From Pyrrhoderma lamaoense (lineage: Eukaryota > Basidiomycota > Agaricomycetes > Hymenochaetales > Hymenochaetaceae): DNA of 64,000 nucleotides. The translations under genes were made by a program, and so were the position numbers. The stretch spans positions 310,001 through 374,000 of the forward strand of contig NBAZ01000008.1 of NCBI GenBank assembly GCA_002794735.1, written 5' to 3'. The notes under the pieces are model-generated. The model saw only the letters and a list, made by a program, of their open reading frames with translations. It was not told the DNA's origin and ran no database searches. Below, piece after piece: positions 1 through 11,587 of this stretch (the first letter of the stretch is position 1; each line of letters opens with the position of its first letter).

Positions 1-1508
1 CGCTGTAAGCAATGACGTGGGTTCTGTTATGATTGGGCCTGAAGTTGAATCTTCCTCAGTAGATTCGTCGTCATCCCATTCACGCGTAAAACTTGGGTCG
101 ACAATGTAGTCACCATAGAAATAGCCTACACCTCCCATAAGATTTGAGGTTACGGCTTTTGAAAATGCTAATAACTCATCCGAGGAATCTTCTGGCATGG
201 GGAGCTGTTTTGTATACCTTTGGGTGAACTGCTCTTTAAAGGCTGGAATTCCATTCTCAAGTACCGAAGCTGAAGCATTTGATTAAGTCTTTGACTATTC
301 TGACGGACATAAAATGTTGGCCCACATGATAACCTCTCGTTTGAGCTTCCACTCTCAAATAGTACATCAAATTGGAACTCTCCATCGAATGATTTTTGAA
401 TAGCATATAAATTACTTGAGGTGAATACTTCATCGGGTAGCTGAAGAACGAACGATGGATCAGGTGCTCCTTTAGTTGGATCTTGGTATGGGGAAATTGC
501 AGCTTGGGCATGTTTTAGAACAGCATTCATCAAATGCTCTAAGAAGATTCAAATTAGTAACACCAAATATATATGTGAAGGACGTGGGCTTGCCTCTTGC
601 TTTCCAAATTTCACCGGGCGCAATGCGTAACCCAATGAAATGGGTTTTCCCAATACGTTCAGCAAAAGCGTGAGCATGGGGGCCATCTGTAACGACATTG
701 TTATCGGAGCCTATACATGCCAATAATCAGATTCGCTTCATGAATAATCCGTTTGATGAGCTTGCCATCTACTATCCGAATCCTGAATTCTCCGAGGTCA
801 GGGGTATTACCAGAGAATTGAATTGGGCCTTCTAGTCCCTATGAATATAGGTCAGACTCTTCCCACTAAGAATGCAACATATCATGTAGTACATTCTCAT
901 CTTCATCCGTATCCATTTCAATCCCGCCCAGGCCGTCAACTCCAAAATAAAATATGAAGGAGGTTCGTGAAGGGAAAGCTAAGATTTATAATTTACAATT
1001 CAGAATGTTTTCATATATCATATCGCGCTATGGCTTAAGTTAATCACCATGATTCAGCGGTTCTCCTTTGATCCTAGCAGCCCAGCTGCCGCCATGTTCA
1101 CCACCAGGAATTTTTAGAAATTCTGTAGTAACTTGAACATTGTTCTTTGGATCTCTAAGAACTTGGATACCACCCTCTCGAGCGTCATATTCAGTCCATG
1201 TATAACCTGCCAGGCCATCCCCTTGTTCACAAGCGTGCCTTGCCTCTTGGTGAATATGATGATTGAGTATGAGTCAGAGTGATCAGATACTGGAGGAGGA
1301 AAGCTTGCTTACTTTGGAAAGATTGAAAATCCTGAGTGCCATACCAAATTAGTCCAGTCATGAGAGACTGGGGCAGGCGCGGCCGTAAACCAAAATAGAG
1401 GTTGGGTCTGTATGCACCCCATAGCAGGTCTTGAGAATCATTTGAAGGTGCAGCGCTCGCTGCTGTGCCTACAATGGCAGGGAGCAGAAAGGAGAGAAGA
1501 ATACGCAT
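1..1508 (-). CDS. MOGS: Mannosyl-oligosaccharide glucosidase I (GH63), 5' part
   Basis: Processing alpha-glucosidase I of the ER lumen, which removes the outermost glucose from Glc3Man9GlcNAc2 on new N-glycoproteins. The ATG at 1508 opens a signal peptide (MRILLSFLLPAIVGTAASA), followed by the GH63 N-domain hallmark WGAYRPNLYFGLRPRLPQS and LIWYGTQDF. Later exons, joined by introns near 1310-1240, 1050-990, 890-840, 730 and 600-540, read GLAGYTWTEYDAREGG, PGGEHGGSWAARI, FYFGVDGLGGIEM, GPIQFSGNTPDLGEF, HAHAFAERIGKTHFIG and KGAPDPSFVLQLPDEVF. The catalytic (alpha/alpha)6 domain lies beyond the left edge, so the gene is partial. A cleavable signal instead of the type II membrane anchor of yeast CWH41 is what I see, though the exact topology is inferred. 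It is divergent from ATG8 across about 265 bases. Identification is secure; exon ends are approximate. Confidence 0.9.
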
Positions 1509-1773
1509 ATGGCGCTGAGTAGCGGTGGAGAGTAACTGGTGACACGTCTAAATACTACTCGAGTCTATTATTGCAATAATAATATAATTATTGATGTCAA
1601 AATACCATTTTGGGTCATGAATCACCAGACGCGTAACATCTGGAACTTGCCGAACTTCCTAATTAGTGTTACGCGTGTTCGCCACTGCTCGGTGCAACCA
1701 TCCCCTCTCTTGCTCTTGACTGCCATCCTCATCCCAAGCGGCGTACTTATTACCAACACTCTTGAATATCACG
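1509..1773. promoter_or_regulatory. Divergent MOGS/ATG8 promoter with two ACGCGT boxes
   Basis: A 265-base region serves both the glucosidase gene (-) and ATG8 (+). It holds two perfect ACGCGT hexamers at 1629-1634 and 1671-1676. ACGCGT is the MluI cell-cycle box bound by MBF in ascomycete yeasts; whether it acts here is inference, as the hexamer also occurs singly elsewhere in the window. Confidence 0.4.
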
Positions 1774-2385
<612 letters not shown>

Positions 2386-3295
2386 GCGTTAGTATGACTC
2401 AACTGCGGCTGCGGCGTCATATTTTGCTTAACATCCTTTCCCTCCCTTACCACTACTTTTGCTCATGCTCCATTCTCTATTGCCTTGTCTTTCCTGTATA
2501 TCTCATCGCACTTCTAAATAGGTCTTGAAGGTCATATGTATTTTACTTTTACTCCTTTCACGTCTCAATACCATGAATAAATATCAGTATTAATCTTATA
2601 ATCAAACTTTCCTGGCCTTTGAGTTTCTGATCAACCAAGCACGGCGCTAATGGCCCATACTGCTTGTCCAGCCTGATTCTGGTTTGTTCTTGCTCCGGAG
2701 ACAGTGGTCTCGTGAGTCCCCAACTCCTGTTCTATAAATAAGAGATTTATAATCTGTCTTAAAAAGGTAGCTTGATCTAGCTTTGCATATTGTAATCCAG
2801 AAAGTCTCAGAGTCTTAGCTTTGCATTACCTTCATCGGATATACATTTAATAGGGTCTTCTTTTTACCCTTGTAAGTGCTGCTTATACGACGGATCTTGC
2901 CAAACCGCTTTCAGGATTTAAAATTGCCACGATAATGCAGACTTCAGAAAATTGCTATCTACATATTAGAGTGTTTCCAGTATCATCTTCGCTGAAAACC
3001 TGTAACACAATGAGTCACCATTATTTTATGTTATATGCAAACTTGCGTCCCCCTATTCGTTTTTAACCTCGCTCAACTTTGCTATGTGAAACCTAATGCA
3101 CCAGTTTAAGTCGCAATCTTTACTGGGTTATACAATGGCATACAATGTGATTCTGCAATGTTCTGCACTTTATGTGAAGTCATAAAGCATACGATCTAAT
3201 CCACATACCTTCGTTTTGCATTTTGACCCATCTCACTCTGCATACCCCCTTACCTGTCCAGAGTATCTAGAGAGTTGTAACAACGTAGCTTCAAG
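2386..3295. other. Intergenic region between ATG8 and the MARVEL-like gene
   Basis: About 910 bases holding the ATG8 3' end and the upstream region of the next gene. I see no conserved reading frame, tRNA or repeat. A few GT...AG pairs could belong to an untranslated leader, but nothing supports a gene. Confidence 0.5.
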
Positions 3296-4161
3296 ATGTG
3301 TTGCAGCTGTTCCAAGGGCGTACGCTCTGGTATCTTGCTATGTACGTTCTTCTTCTGAAGTGCCAGTGGACTTTGAAAAATTTGAGACTCAAAGAACAAC
3401 TTGTTATTTCGCTTAGTTTTCTTACTTGTGCTTAATGCTGCAACAATCGGCGTTGCTGCGGTAGCTTTCTTCTTCAAGGCGACTCACGGTAAGACTACTA
3501 TAGGTCTGGTACAATAATCGTCTAATATTGTATCCAGATTTCCAAGTATTTCAATTAGGTATGGGACTTGGAGGTCTACTATTCTCTATGATTCTGTACG
3601 CAAATCAGCTCTACTTTTTATTTTATTGTTTCTGATTGACCGCATCACAGTGCTTTTGTAGTTAGAAAAAAGACTGCCGTTGCTCTCGTCGTCGAAATAT
3701 TCATTTATGCGATAATTGCTGCTTTTGATATAGGTAAAGTTACACATTTAATAGCCTCTTCATCGCTCATCTTTGTATCATGTACCTCATAATAAATAGC
3801 TGGCTCCATATTAACAACAGAACGATGGAAAGCTAGCGACTTGGAGAAGGATTATAGAAATGCTCCAAGTACGCAGATTTTGTGTCTTCTTGCGGTTGTT
3901 TTCTTCTGGGTCGCGTCGGTCGCAGGTAAGCTATTATTATGATATTTAGTTCATGATATCTGTTCTCTGAAAATCATTACACTATCTACAGCTGTCATTG
4001 GATTCTTGCATTCGATTTTTGAATCTTGTACTAGGAGTGTGAGAAAGGCAAAGAATCGTCGCGGTCAGTTGCCCATGCAATCTCCTCCTTCGGAGGCTCG
4101 CTCAGCCCCGTCCGCTCATCCCTACACTACCTATAGCAAAGACACAACCTACTATAAATGA
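3296..4161 (+). CDS. Four-TM MARVEL-like membrane protein
   Basis: Small integral membrane protein, five exons. The first exon starts at 3296 with MCCSCSKGVRSGILL, a Cys cluster suited to palmitoylation (inference). Four hydrophobic segments follow: FFLLVLNAATIGVAAVAFFF (about residues 15-37), LGMGLGGLLFSMILAFVV, AVALVVEIFIYAIIAAFDIA and ILCLLAVVFFWVASVAAVIG. The cytosolic tail is basic, then Ser/Pro/Tyr-rich, ending KDTTYYK. The four-TM layout with short loops and a basic tail fits fungal MARVEL-domain proteins, which organise plasma-membrane microdomains, but I cannot see a diagnostic motif, so the family is inferred. Exon phases agree across all four introns, which supports the model. It is convergent with the RAD57-like gene. 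Confidence 0.75.
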
Positions 4162-4461
4162 AGAATCTTCGCAATATGCAACATATGATCGGACTTACGA
4201 TCGACGTTACTAGCGAAAACACCGAGTGGTTTGAACTGTTTCTGGTTAACCCTCTACTATCTAGAAATAATACTAACCATCAGTATACTCCACATTCGCA
4301 TTTTTTGTATACGTATTATCAATTTCTCCAGCCTTCCAATGGACTCATATTTTATTGACTAACATGGACTTTATACTTCATTATTACTTTCCAAACAGAG
4401 ATGTATTCTAGAAAAGGTGCATATTTAAAAAATACATGTATATTAGCGGGCATGAACCTCA

Positions 4462-5970
4462 TCACAGGTCATCAAAAGATTGTGAGGCGTGGATATTCTC
4501 CAATACACTAGCACCCTCCAATTCATCGAAATCAATATCAGCTAGGTCATCTTGAGTCATTTCTTCAAATTGCTCCCAATATACTCCATCCAGTCCAACT
4601 AATTCTTCTTCCGGGAAAGTGCTTGGGATAACCTCCAGAGATGACACATCCTCAGAGTTCTCTGGATTATCGGCTAGCTGTTCCAGGTTTGCCTCCCGAG
4701 CATTAACGAATGACTGGCTTGATTTATCTGCTACAAGTAGAGAATGGTACCCATCGTCGTATTCAGGCTCGACTATAGGAGGGATATAGGTTGTCTTCGG
4801 ATTAATACTTTTCTCTTCCTCGATACCATTTTCAATGGCTGATAGTCCAGTTGCGGTTATACAAAAATCGATAGATGAGGGATAGGAAATTGAGTTGAAA
4901 ACCACAGATAGACGACGGACTAACATGGGAAGATCAGAGTCGTGAGGTCTTTGAACAGAGGTTACAGGGTCATCAGCTACGCGACGACGTTTCGTCGGTG
5001 GGGTATCATCTTTGTATATATATCTATTCGTTCGCGTAAGCATGATACGGGCATTCAATTGATTTGCCCAGACTAGACCTAAAACTGCTTCCTTTGAGTT
5101 CTCCCCGGGAAACGAGTGAGCGGAGTTAAACCAACGGGCCTGGTCCTTATATGAAACCTCTTTTGAAGTTGAGGAAGCAATAGTTTGTATCGCTGTTTCA
5201 TTGTCAAAAATATCTGTTACTTCGTTTAGAACGACAAATGCTATATCATCTTTCGTGGCAATGACATGCATGATACGTGAAAGTTCAGAGATGAGTTTCG
5301 ATCGCTCGAAGAGTGACATGCTACTTGACTTCTCAAAGCTACGAAACAGTGAAGAGACAGCGTCGATAACAATGAGCCTTATTGCTTTTTTGTTGGTTCC
5401 CTTCTCATATTTTGCTGCAGATTTGGTAGTGTCTCTCTAAGCGTATGCAAAAGTAATTCGATAGTCGGGACAGTGAGAGTATAAATATCAGACAGACTGC
5501 ATATTGAGGGGAGAGTAACGGATGCTCTTCAATAAGTTGAGTCAGTCTTTTAGTAGGCAGCTTAGAGTTTGTTGTTATGTAGCATGCAGCTCCAGAAAGA
5601 CCACCCAGCATAGGGCGGGTCTGCACCAGGAGCGAGAGTTGTAACGCAAGCTGAGTCTTTCCTGACGCACTATGGGTCATAAAATGAGTGTCTGGAAACA
5701 TCCAATCGTTTCAGTCTTACCTTTCCCCTACTAGCTCCCAGACCATTCCTGTTCGTATACCACCACCAATGATTTCGTCGACTGCTGCATCACCAGTGGT
5801 AAATTTGTCATCAGGGATCTTACTTAGTTGAACGAGGTGAAGAGAAGAAGAAGCTAATTCGCCGCATATACTCTTGATTATTGTTTGAGACTCCTTTTGT
5901 GATATTCGTAATTTTTTGGAGAGTTCTGTGGGCGATGCTAGTATTAATTCTGATGTATCCAAGTAGTTGT
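4462..5970 (-). CDS. rad57: RAD57/XRCC3-like RecA-family recombination protein
   Basis: RAD51 paralogue that helps RAD51 filament assembly in homologous recombination. Exons on the minus strand read LILASPTELSKKLRIS (helix-hairpin-helix region), AAVDEIIGGGIRTGMVWELV, then after an intron Walker A GESASGKTQLALQL, LSGAACYITTNSKLPTKRL, LLLHTLRETLPNLQQ, Walker B-like LIVIDAVSSLFRSFEKS, and FVVLNEVTDIFD, with an acidic, less conserved C-terminal tail. Walker A and LPTKRL match XRCC3/RAD57 rather than RAD55 or RAD51. The frame breaks at a T6 run (5386-5391) between PTKK and AIRL, where one extra base restores it. The first exon is unresolved: the exon seen starts at 5970 behind a plausible intron end, and an ATG at 6101 does not join in frame. 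Stop at 4462. Confidence 0.82.
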
Positions 5971-6359
5971 CTGTTTGAAAATCAGTTCAACTTGGACACT
6001 ATTTCCCGTGAAGTATTTAGTGGCCCACTCTTTTTCAATAGTGACTTCTGTACTTCCGTCAAAGATCTTAATCTTTGTATATCATATGCCTTAGATCCCA
6101 TGTGGAAACTAGAAACATGTTACAAGCTCCTTATACAGAAGGAAGAACATTCAAGTCTATGAAATTATGAACTCTGCTTACGTAAACTTCTTACAAGCAG
6201 AACTCCTTTTCTATCAATCCTTTTATCCACTTACCACATGGGAGCGATGAAATTTATCTAGTGAATTCATGCGCATCGGTAAGCTATACAGAGATACAAA
6301 ATCATCATTACTACATATATATATATATATAAGAATACATCAACAATTTTGTAGAATAT
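5971..6359. other. Upstream region of the RAD57-like gene and 3' flank of the membrane protein gene
   Basis: About 390 bases. The part up to about 6110 probably holds the missing first exon of the RAD57-like gene: a minus-strand ATG at 6101 opens 39 codons but ends in TGA just before the next exon. Beyond that is AT-rich sequence with a short AT repeat. Confidence 0.35.
6315..6331. repeat. AT dinucleotide microsatellite
   Basis: An uninterrupted AT run of about 17 bases lies in the 3' flank of the membrane protein gene. It is short and probably polymorphic, with no sign of function. Confidence 0.7.
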
Positions 6360-7721
6360 TTACTCTTCGGCATCACAACTCATCAAAGGAGAAATTGTAA
6401 GGCCACCTTCCCAGGGTACTACAAGATGTCCAGAATCACTAGTGTCCTCTCGGGAGAGTTTAGATACGCTAGAAACTGACTTCGCCGCCTTCGTGAACTG
6501 TACTGCAACGGAGTCTGTCTCCGACAAAGTGTTTCCGGATTTAAAGGATCCGTCGCTACTGATTCTCCAGCAGTATTCAAGAATTTGTGGATCAAATTTT
6601 CCCTCAGGATCGTCTTCTTCAGATGCGGAAAGTGGGCTGAGAGAGCGAGTGACAAGCGTCTGATCGGCGTCCTCTTCACAGGCCCTCTGTGTATCAATTT
6701 TAATGTTACTACTCGGAATTGAAAACGATGATTTCTTGGGGTCTGTGGTTTCACTATCCGAGAGACGCCAGCAGTACTCCAAGATTTCTCTTTCACAAGA
6801 CATAACCTTATTCATCTCACTGCTGATAGTTTCTACTCTACCCTGTATACGGGCATCTGTGCAAGATGCTTGGAAGATCTACGAATCGTCGTCGAGGACT
6901 GAGAAACACCAACACCAAAGTTATCTCGGTAACTGTAAAGGAACATGTCAGCGTCTCGTGTAACACCCATGACGCGAAGATCTAAACCTATAGGCGGAAT
7001 AGACTGATTCTACATCCATATCTGTTAAATCTGTGGTCTCTGTCCGTGAAAGAGAGCTCTCCGATACTCCGATATGAAAATCCTCCCACCATATACCATT
7101 TTTGCACGAGCCATTCGAGATGCTCATATCAGACGAGCTGGAAAGTGATTCGTTGTCATGATGGTGGATAGTAATTGGGTCTACTCTCCCGCTACAATCA
7201 CTTGCATAAGATTCTAAAGGACTTTTTGGTTGTCTGATGGTAGGAGATGGTAACGGGAAGAGATCTTCTTCGTCTTCTTTCTTCTCCGGCTTATATGATA
7301 CTTCTTGGACAGTAGTCTCATCCTCCGGAGTATTTTGAATAGAGTCAACACCAATCGGTTTGAAGGACGCGATGACGTTGTCTAGAGAAGTATCATCCCC
7401 CACAACTACTGATGCCGCTGGAAATATGGAAGTATCCGTTATAACAAGCTGGGGTACTGGTCCCTTTTCCAGTATTCCAGAGTTCAAGGATTGTTTTCGT
7501 TGAACTAGGATACGTCGTCGGGCCAAAACGACTAGAATGATAATGAACATGGCCAGGGAAGTTCCAACTGCAGAGACAATAGTGGCGATTATTGGAATAA
7601 AGAATGTAGAATTTGCTAAAGGAGTGGCATTTTTGGGAGGATCTATATTCTCCATAGTTGTTGATAGAACTCGAACGGTAGCGGTGTTATGGGATGATGA
7701 CCATAAGGTCATAGCTGCCAT
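6360..7721 (-). CDS. Single-pass membrane protein with duplicated ILEYCWR motif
   Basis: Unrecognised protein. The start used is the ATG at 7721 (MAAMTLWSSSHNTATV); an earlier exon with a signal peptide is possible. A short Ser/Thr-rich outer part leads to one membrane helix (FFIPIIATIVSAVGTSLAMF and following, then RRR), then a long acidic, Ser-rich cytosolic tail. Two introns are inferred near the end: the reading passes from ESVYSAYS through a 17-base exon (6916-6932, YRDNF) to ARIQGRVETISSEMNKV. The final exon carries REILEYCWRLSDSE and, 67 residues later, QILEYCWRISSDG. Phases agree at both joins. The layout resembles fungal cell-surface sensors or Mid2-like proteins, but no Cys-rich domain is seen. 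If the introns are wrong, the tail would end at VYRVE near 6835. Confidence 0.6.
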
Positions 7722-8062
7722 CGTCTCGACATGAAAATGGATTGAGGAAGTGGCTGACAATTGATGACTAGCTTAGACATGATAGTCCAGTTCGAAACCC
7801 TCGTTTATGAGTAATCAATCAAGTACTTTAAAGTAATATATAGCGTTACAAACAATTACAAATAATAACATTCCCTCTTTTCAAGACCAAGTGATAGGAG
7901 ATAAAACCAAATTATAAGAACATGTGCTTCGTATCGATCATACATATACAAAGCTTAGAGACTGAGTTTATCTGCTTAATAAATACTTTACTCTTCTGGA
8001 TACTCTGTATCAGATGTTCTGATGTGACAAATTCAGACAAAAAGAATAAGCCACTCACCGCA
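7722..8062. other. Intergenic region
   Basis: About 340 bases between the membrane protein start and the HID1 stop, holding the upstream region of the former and the 3' flank of the latter. No gene is visible. A B-box-like word near 7790 has no matching tRNA fold. Confidence 0.45.
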
Positions 8063-11000
8063 CTATCGAACACCCCTACTTCGGTTCGGAAGGCTATCTG
8101 AGCTTCCGCTTCTAGACAATAGTCCACCTAGTCCACCAACGACATGAGATACAGCATCACTGATCTGCCTTGTCTGTGACTGCGTATGCTTGACATGGAA
8201 TAAACGGACATTTGTCGCATTCCAAATCCCTAGAGGTGTCATACCTCTTACGTAGATATCACCCCATATCAACGAGGTCAACCATACGATAGAAGAGTCA
8301 GACCACTAGAAGAATCCAGTACTTATTAGTTACGTTGAGAAAAAACCTCTAGTGCGGTACAAACCATGAATTTCCGCGAAGGAGGCAACGGAGTTTCAGG
8401 TAACGAATTTTGTATCTTCGCAGAACGCAGGAAGTCAATAATTGCAGACGTTGTATTCGCTGAGTTGATTGAAGCCTGTATGCTTTGCACCTTCGGTAGA
8501 AGTTCAGATATCATAAGTAAGATAGGATCAAGGGGAAGCCTGAGATGAAGTAAGTATGGATCAAGCCAATGAATTGCATGAAAGCACACACCCCTGCTGC
8601 CAAGACGTGACCCAGTCTTGTGTTGGGACAAAGCCATTTCTTCCAACCCCTGCAGCCGCTATTCTTTCCAAACTTCCCGACATTTCTATTGAGTTCGATC
8701 GTGGGCGCTCTCTCATCTTTCCTCTTGCCTTTTCTGACCTTGCTGGTTGTTGTGATTCCCCGCTATTTGGAGTAGTCGGGACCTCCGGACTTTCCGGAAC
8801 AGGAACCTGTGTAATTGATTCACTCCTTCGTGGATTTGGACGTTCACGAGGTAAACCAGCTTCGAGATCTGGTTCAACAGTTAAGCCAAGGGCGTCCCTA
8901 CTTTCCGTCGTTAGTAATCGTGCCTTCTCATGCTCAGGTGCCTCCTCTTGTGCGTCAGCTTTCTTCCCTTTAAGATTACCCGACTGCCGCTTCGCTTGCT
9001 CTTCCTTCGCAAGCTGAATACGTCGAATTTCTCGGAGCCCACGCGCTAGAGTGAAAGTTCCTAAGTCCTCAAAGGCCTTATGCGAACGAAGTATTGCGTA
9101 TATTAAGTTCGGATTTTCGTTTAGATGATTGAGTATGATCCCATTAAAAACCTCTAGTCTAAGCAATTTGATTGGATTTTTCCTATTCTGAGAACAGTAA
9201 GAAAAGAAGATCTCGAGGCACTTACAGGAAGAACAGTAAACGAGGGTGACCTTCATCTGCAAGAAGGAAAGAAGGATTTGTAAACGCAACAAATAAAGAG
9301 ACCAATCGATTAGACGATAAAATTGATAGATGCTTGAAGTAAGGTGCAGAGTTCGAAAGCGCGATGATCAGCGCAGGATATAACGAATTGAGCTGTCCAG
9401 ATGTAGTAGCTACTACTGAGTATATTGACTGAAATGACCCATGATAAGTGAAGGACGTGGTGATAACCATTAAGGGGTCACGTATGATAGGTACTCACAT
9501 TAATCATGAAATCACCCGCTGTGCCTTGGCACACCCACTTTGCGGGTAACTGCAACCTAATGGGGGATGCTAGTTTGGCGTTAAATGCATTTTCTGCTGA
9601 CAGTGTCTGGAGAATGTATGATATAGCTCGACATAGACCATGTTGCTCTACTTCAAGGTAAACTTTCGTCCTCGCTGCAAGACGAGGATTGCTTACCTGG
9701 CTTATCCTTCGTTTCCATAAAGTAGCAAAGTAAATATGTCATAAGATCCACAGCTTTATCTGACTCCAAGATATATGTACGGAATTTCTTCAATAGCTGT
9801 CAGAAACTTTGTGGACATCCTGTTAAAATGCCATGAATTACCTTATTAAGTTCGACCATCTTCCAGAAGAAGACAACTACAAAAATGTTGGTAATAGAGA
9901 CGGGAAAAGGGTTTTCTGGCTTACTTGTCTCAAGTAGATGAGGGATAGGCTTTTTAGATCCGGGCAAGAGATTATTGATTGCGCCCATGTATTGTTCCAG
10001 AATACCAATAATTCCATCAGCAATAAAAACGAAATCGGATTGTCTGTGCTGAAATGACAAAGACACTTGAATGAGAATATGAAGTACACCGTGTCAAGTA
10101 TTTTCATACCAATTTAGACAAAAAGTATCGGAATGCATTTGTTTTTGAGGTCGGGACTGAAGAAGTAGGGTCAGCGGGATCTAATATGGTATCTCTTGCG
10201 TTTCCACTCTGAAAATCAAGTAGGGAGCAAAGGACTTGTAGACTCTCTCCAATCAACGTCAGCTTTACATCTTCTCCTTTAAATACTAGATGGTTATAAG
10301 GTAGGGCTGAGGCAACTCCTCCAATTCTGGTCCCATTAGGCTGTGCGGAGTTCATTGCAGTGTTTAACAAAGAGCAAAGTATTGTTAAAACATGTCTACG
10401 AGGGATATTCTGTACCAGAAACTTTGAATATGGTGAAGGCTCGCTCAATAAGGAACCAGGGGTAGGTATATTTGCTTTGACAGAATGACGAGAAGGAGAC
10501 GCAGAACTTCAACTTTGTTTTGATCATGTGCTTGACTTGGGTGTGGATCGATAGTGGAACCAACCCCCTTCTCCCTATGGACATAGTCACATATATTAAA
10601 CATATACATAAGCGTATCTTGACTCACCAGATCACGTAGTTTATTTTCTCCTTGTCGACCTGAATTGAAGTAGGTAATGTAAAGCCGCAGCAAAACAGTA
10701 GCTCGATTGTACAATGTATCAGCTTTTCTGCAAGCGCAAGGGATCTCTTTTTCTCATGTCCAGAGTCAGTCTGCTTTGAGCGGCTACTCGGACTTGCAGG
10801 GGATCTAGGAATAGAGGGTCCAGCAGTATCTTCATCATCATCTTCGTCGTCGATCACAAACTGAGGTGTTTCGTCGATTTCCCTCCGTCGATCCCCTTCT
10901 AGGACTTCTTCGCGATCCCACATCAACTTGCGCTCAATGTCTTCAAACTCTGGCTCGAAAATAACTGGGAGCACTCTTTGTAAAACTCTCAAGCAGTTTA

Positions 11001-11587
11001 GGACTTCTTTTGTCGGATCACGTTGACTAGAATGGGTAGAGACACCTGCAGTGGAGGCAGCATTCTTTATAAGAGAAGTAGCAAATGCTCCGGCTCCAGA
11101 AGGTGGGGGAGTAGGAAAGGCTGGATTTAAAATAAGCTCAAAAAGTCGTGTCGAGAGGACACGAATCAGCGTGACAATATTCTCCGGAGCGTCCAAAAGT
11201 GCTCGTCGGACTAACCAAGTTATTATTCGGATATTGTTATATATCATGAGTTACAACTCACCATCATTGGGGGATATCAAAGAGAAAACATCAGAAGGAG
11301 TATCGAAAAGAGTTAGATACTAAGCGATTTGAAGTGCACTCAGTTTGCAGTTTCGGTATCGGACATCATACTAAACGTACCTGATCCCAGTAGGCGTCCC
11401 CTTCGTTGATATTCTGTGCGCAGCCGCCGAATAATTAAGGGACATGGTATTTCTATTAAAACTGGCCACGCACTCTACACTCAGCCAACCTTCGAATTCC
11501 ACTAGGTTGAGTCCTAAATTGTAGCTTCGCATCATCTCCAAGTATGCCAAACGGTGATGTCAACTTCTGAGGTATCCTCGAGAACAT
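8063..11587 (-). CDS. HID1: HID1-family Golgi/endosome protein
   Basis: Dymeclin/HID1-family peripheral membrane protein involved in Golgi and endosome trafficking (S. pombe Hid1 also binds the deubiquitinase Ubp5). The start at 11587 gives MFSRIPQKL, then KLQFRTQPSGIRRLAE and NEGDAYWDQ, LFDTPSDVFSLISPND, ALLDAPENIVTLIRVLS, VLNCLRVLQRVLPVIFE, CSLLNTAMNS, LPYNHLVFKGEDVKL, LLTYLLCYFMETKDK-type helices, LEVFNGIILNHLNENPNLIY and the C-terminal hallmark LIWGDIYVRGMTPLGIWNAT, ending SRGVR. These follow human HID1 in order over its full length; about 10 introns. A disordered charged linker lies near 8650-9050. The frame breaks at a G4 run (10459-10462) between IYLP and GSLLSEP; one extra base restores the YLPP motif. 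Divergent from POLD2. Confidence 0.9.

Noticed and set aside
5881..6162. Plus-strand frame of 93 codons opposite the RAD57-like gene
   Set aside because: It overlaps the antisense exon with Walker A upstream sequence, shows no family motif and is hydrophobic only through T-rich codons.
7745..7810. Possible tRNA (AGTTCGAAACC resembling a B box)
   Set aside because: No acceptor stem or A box could be paired around it.
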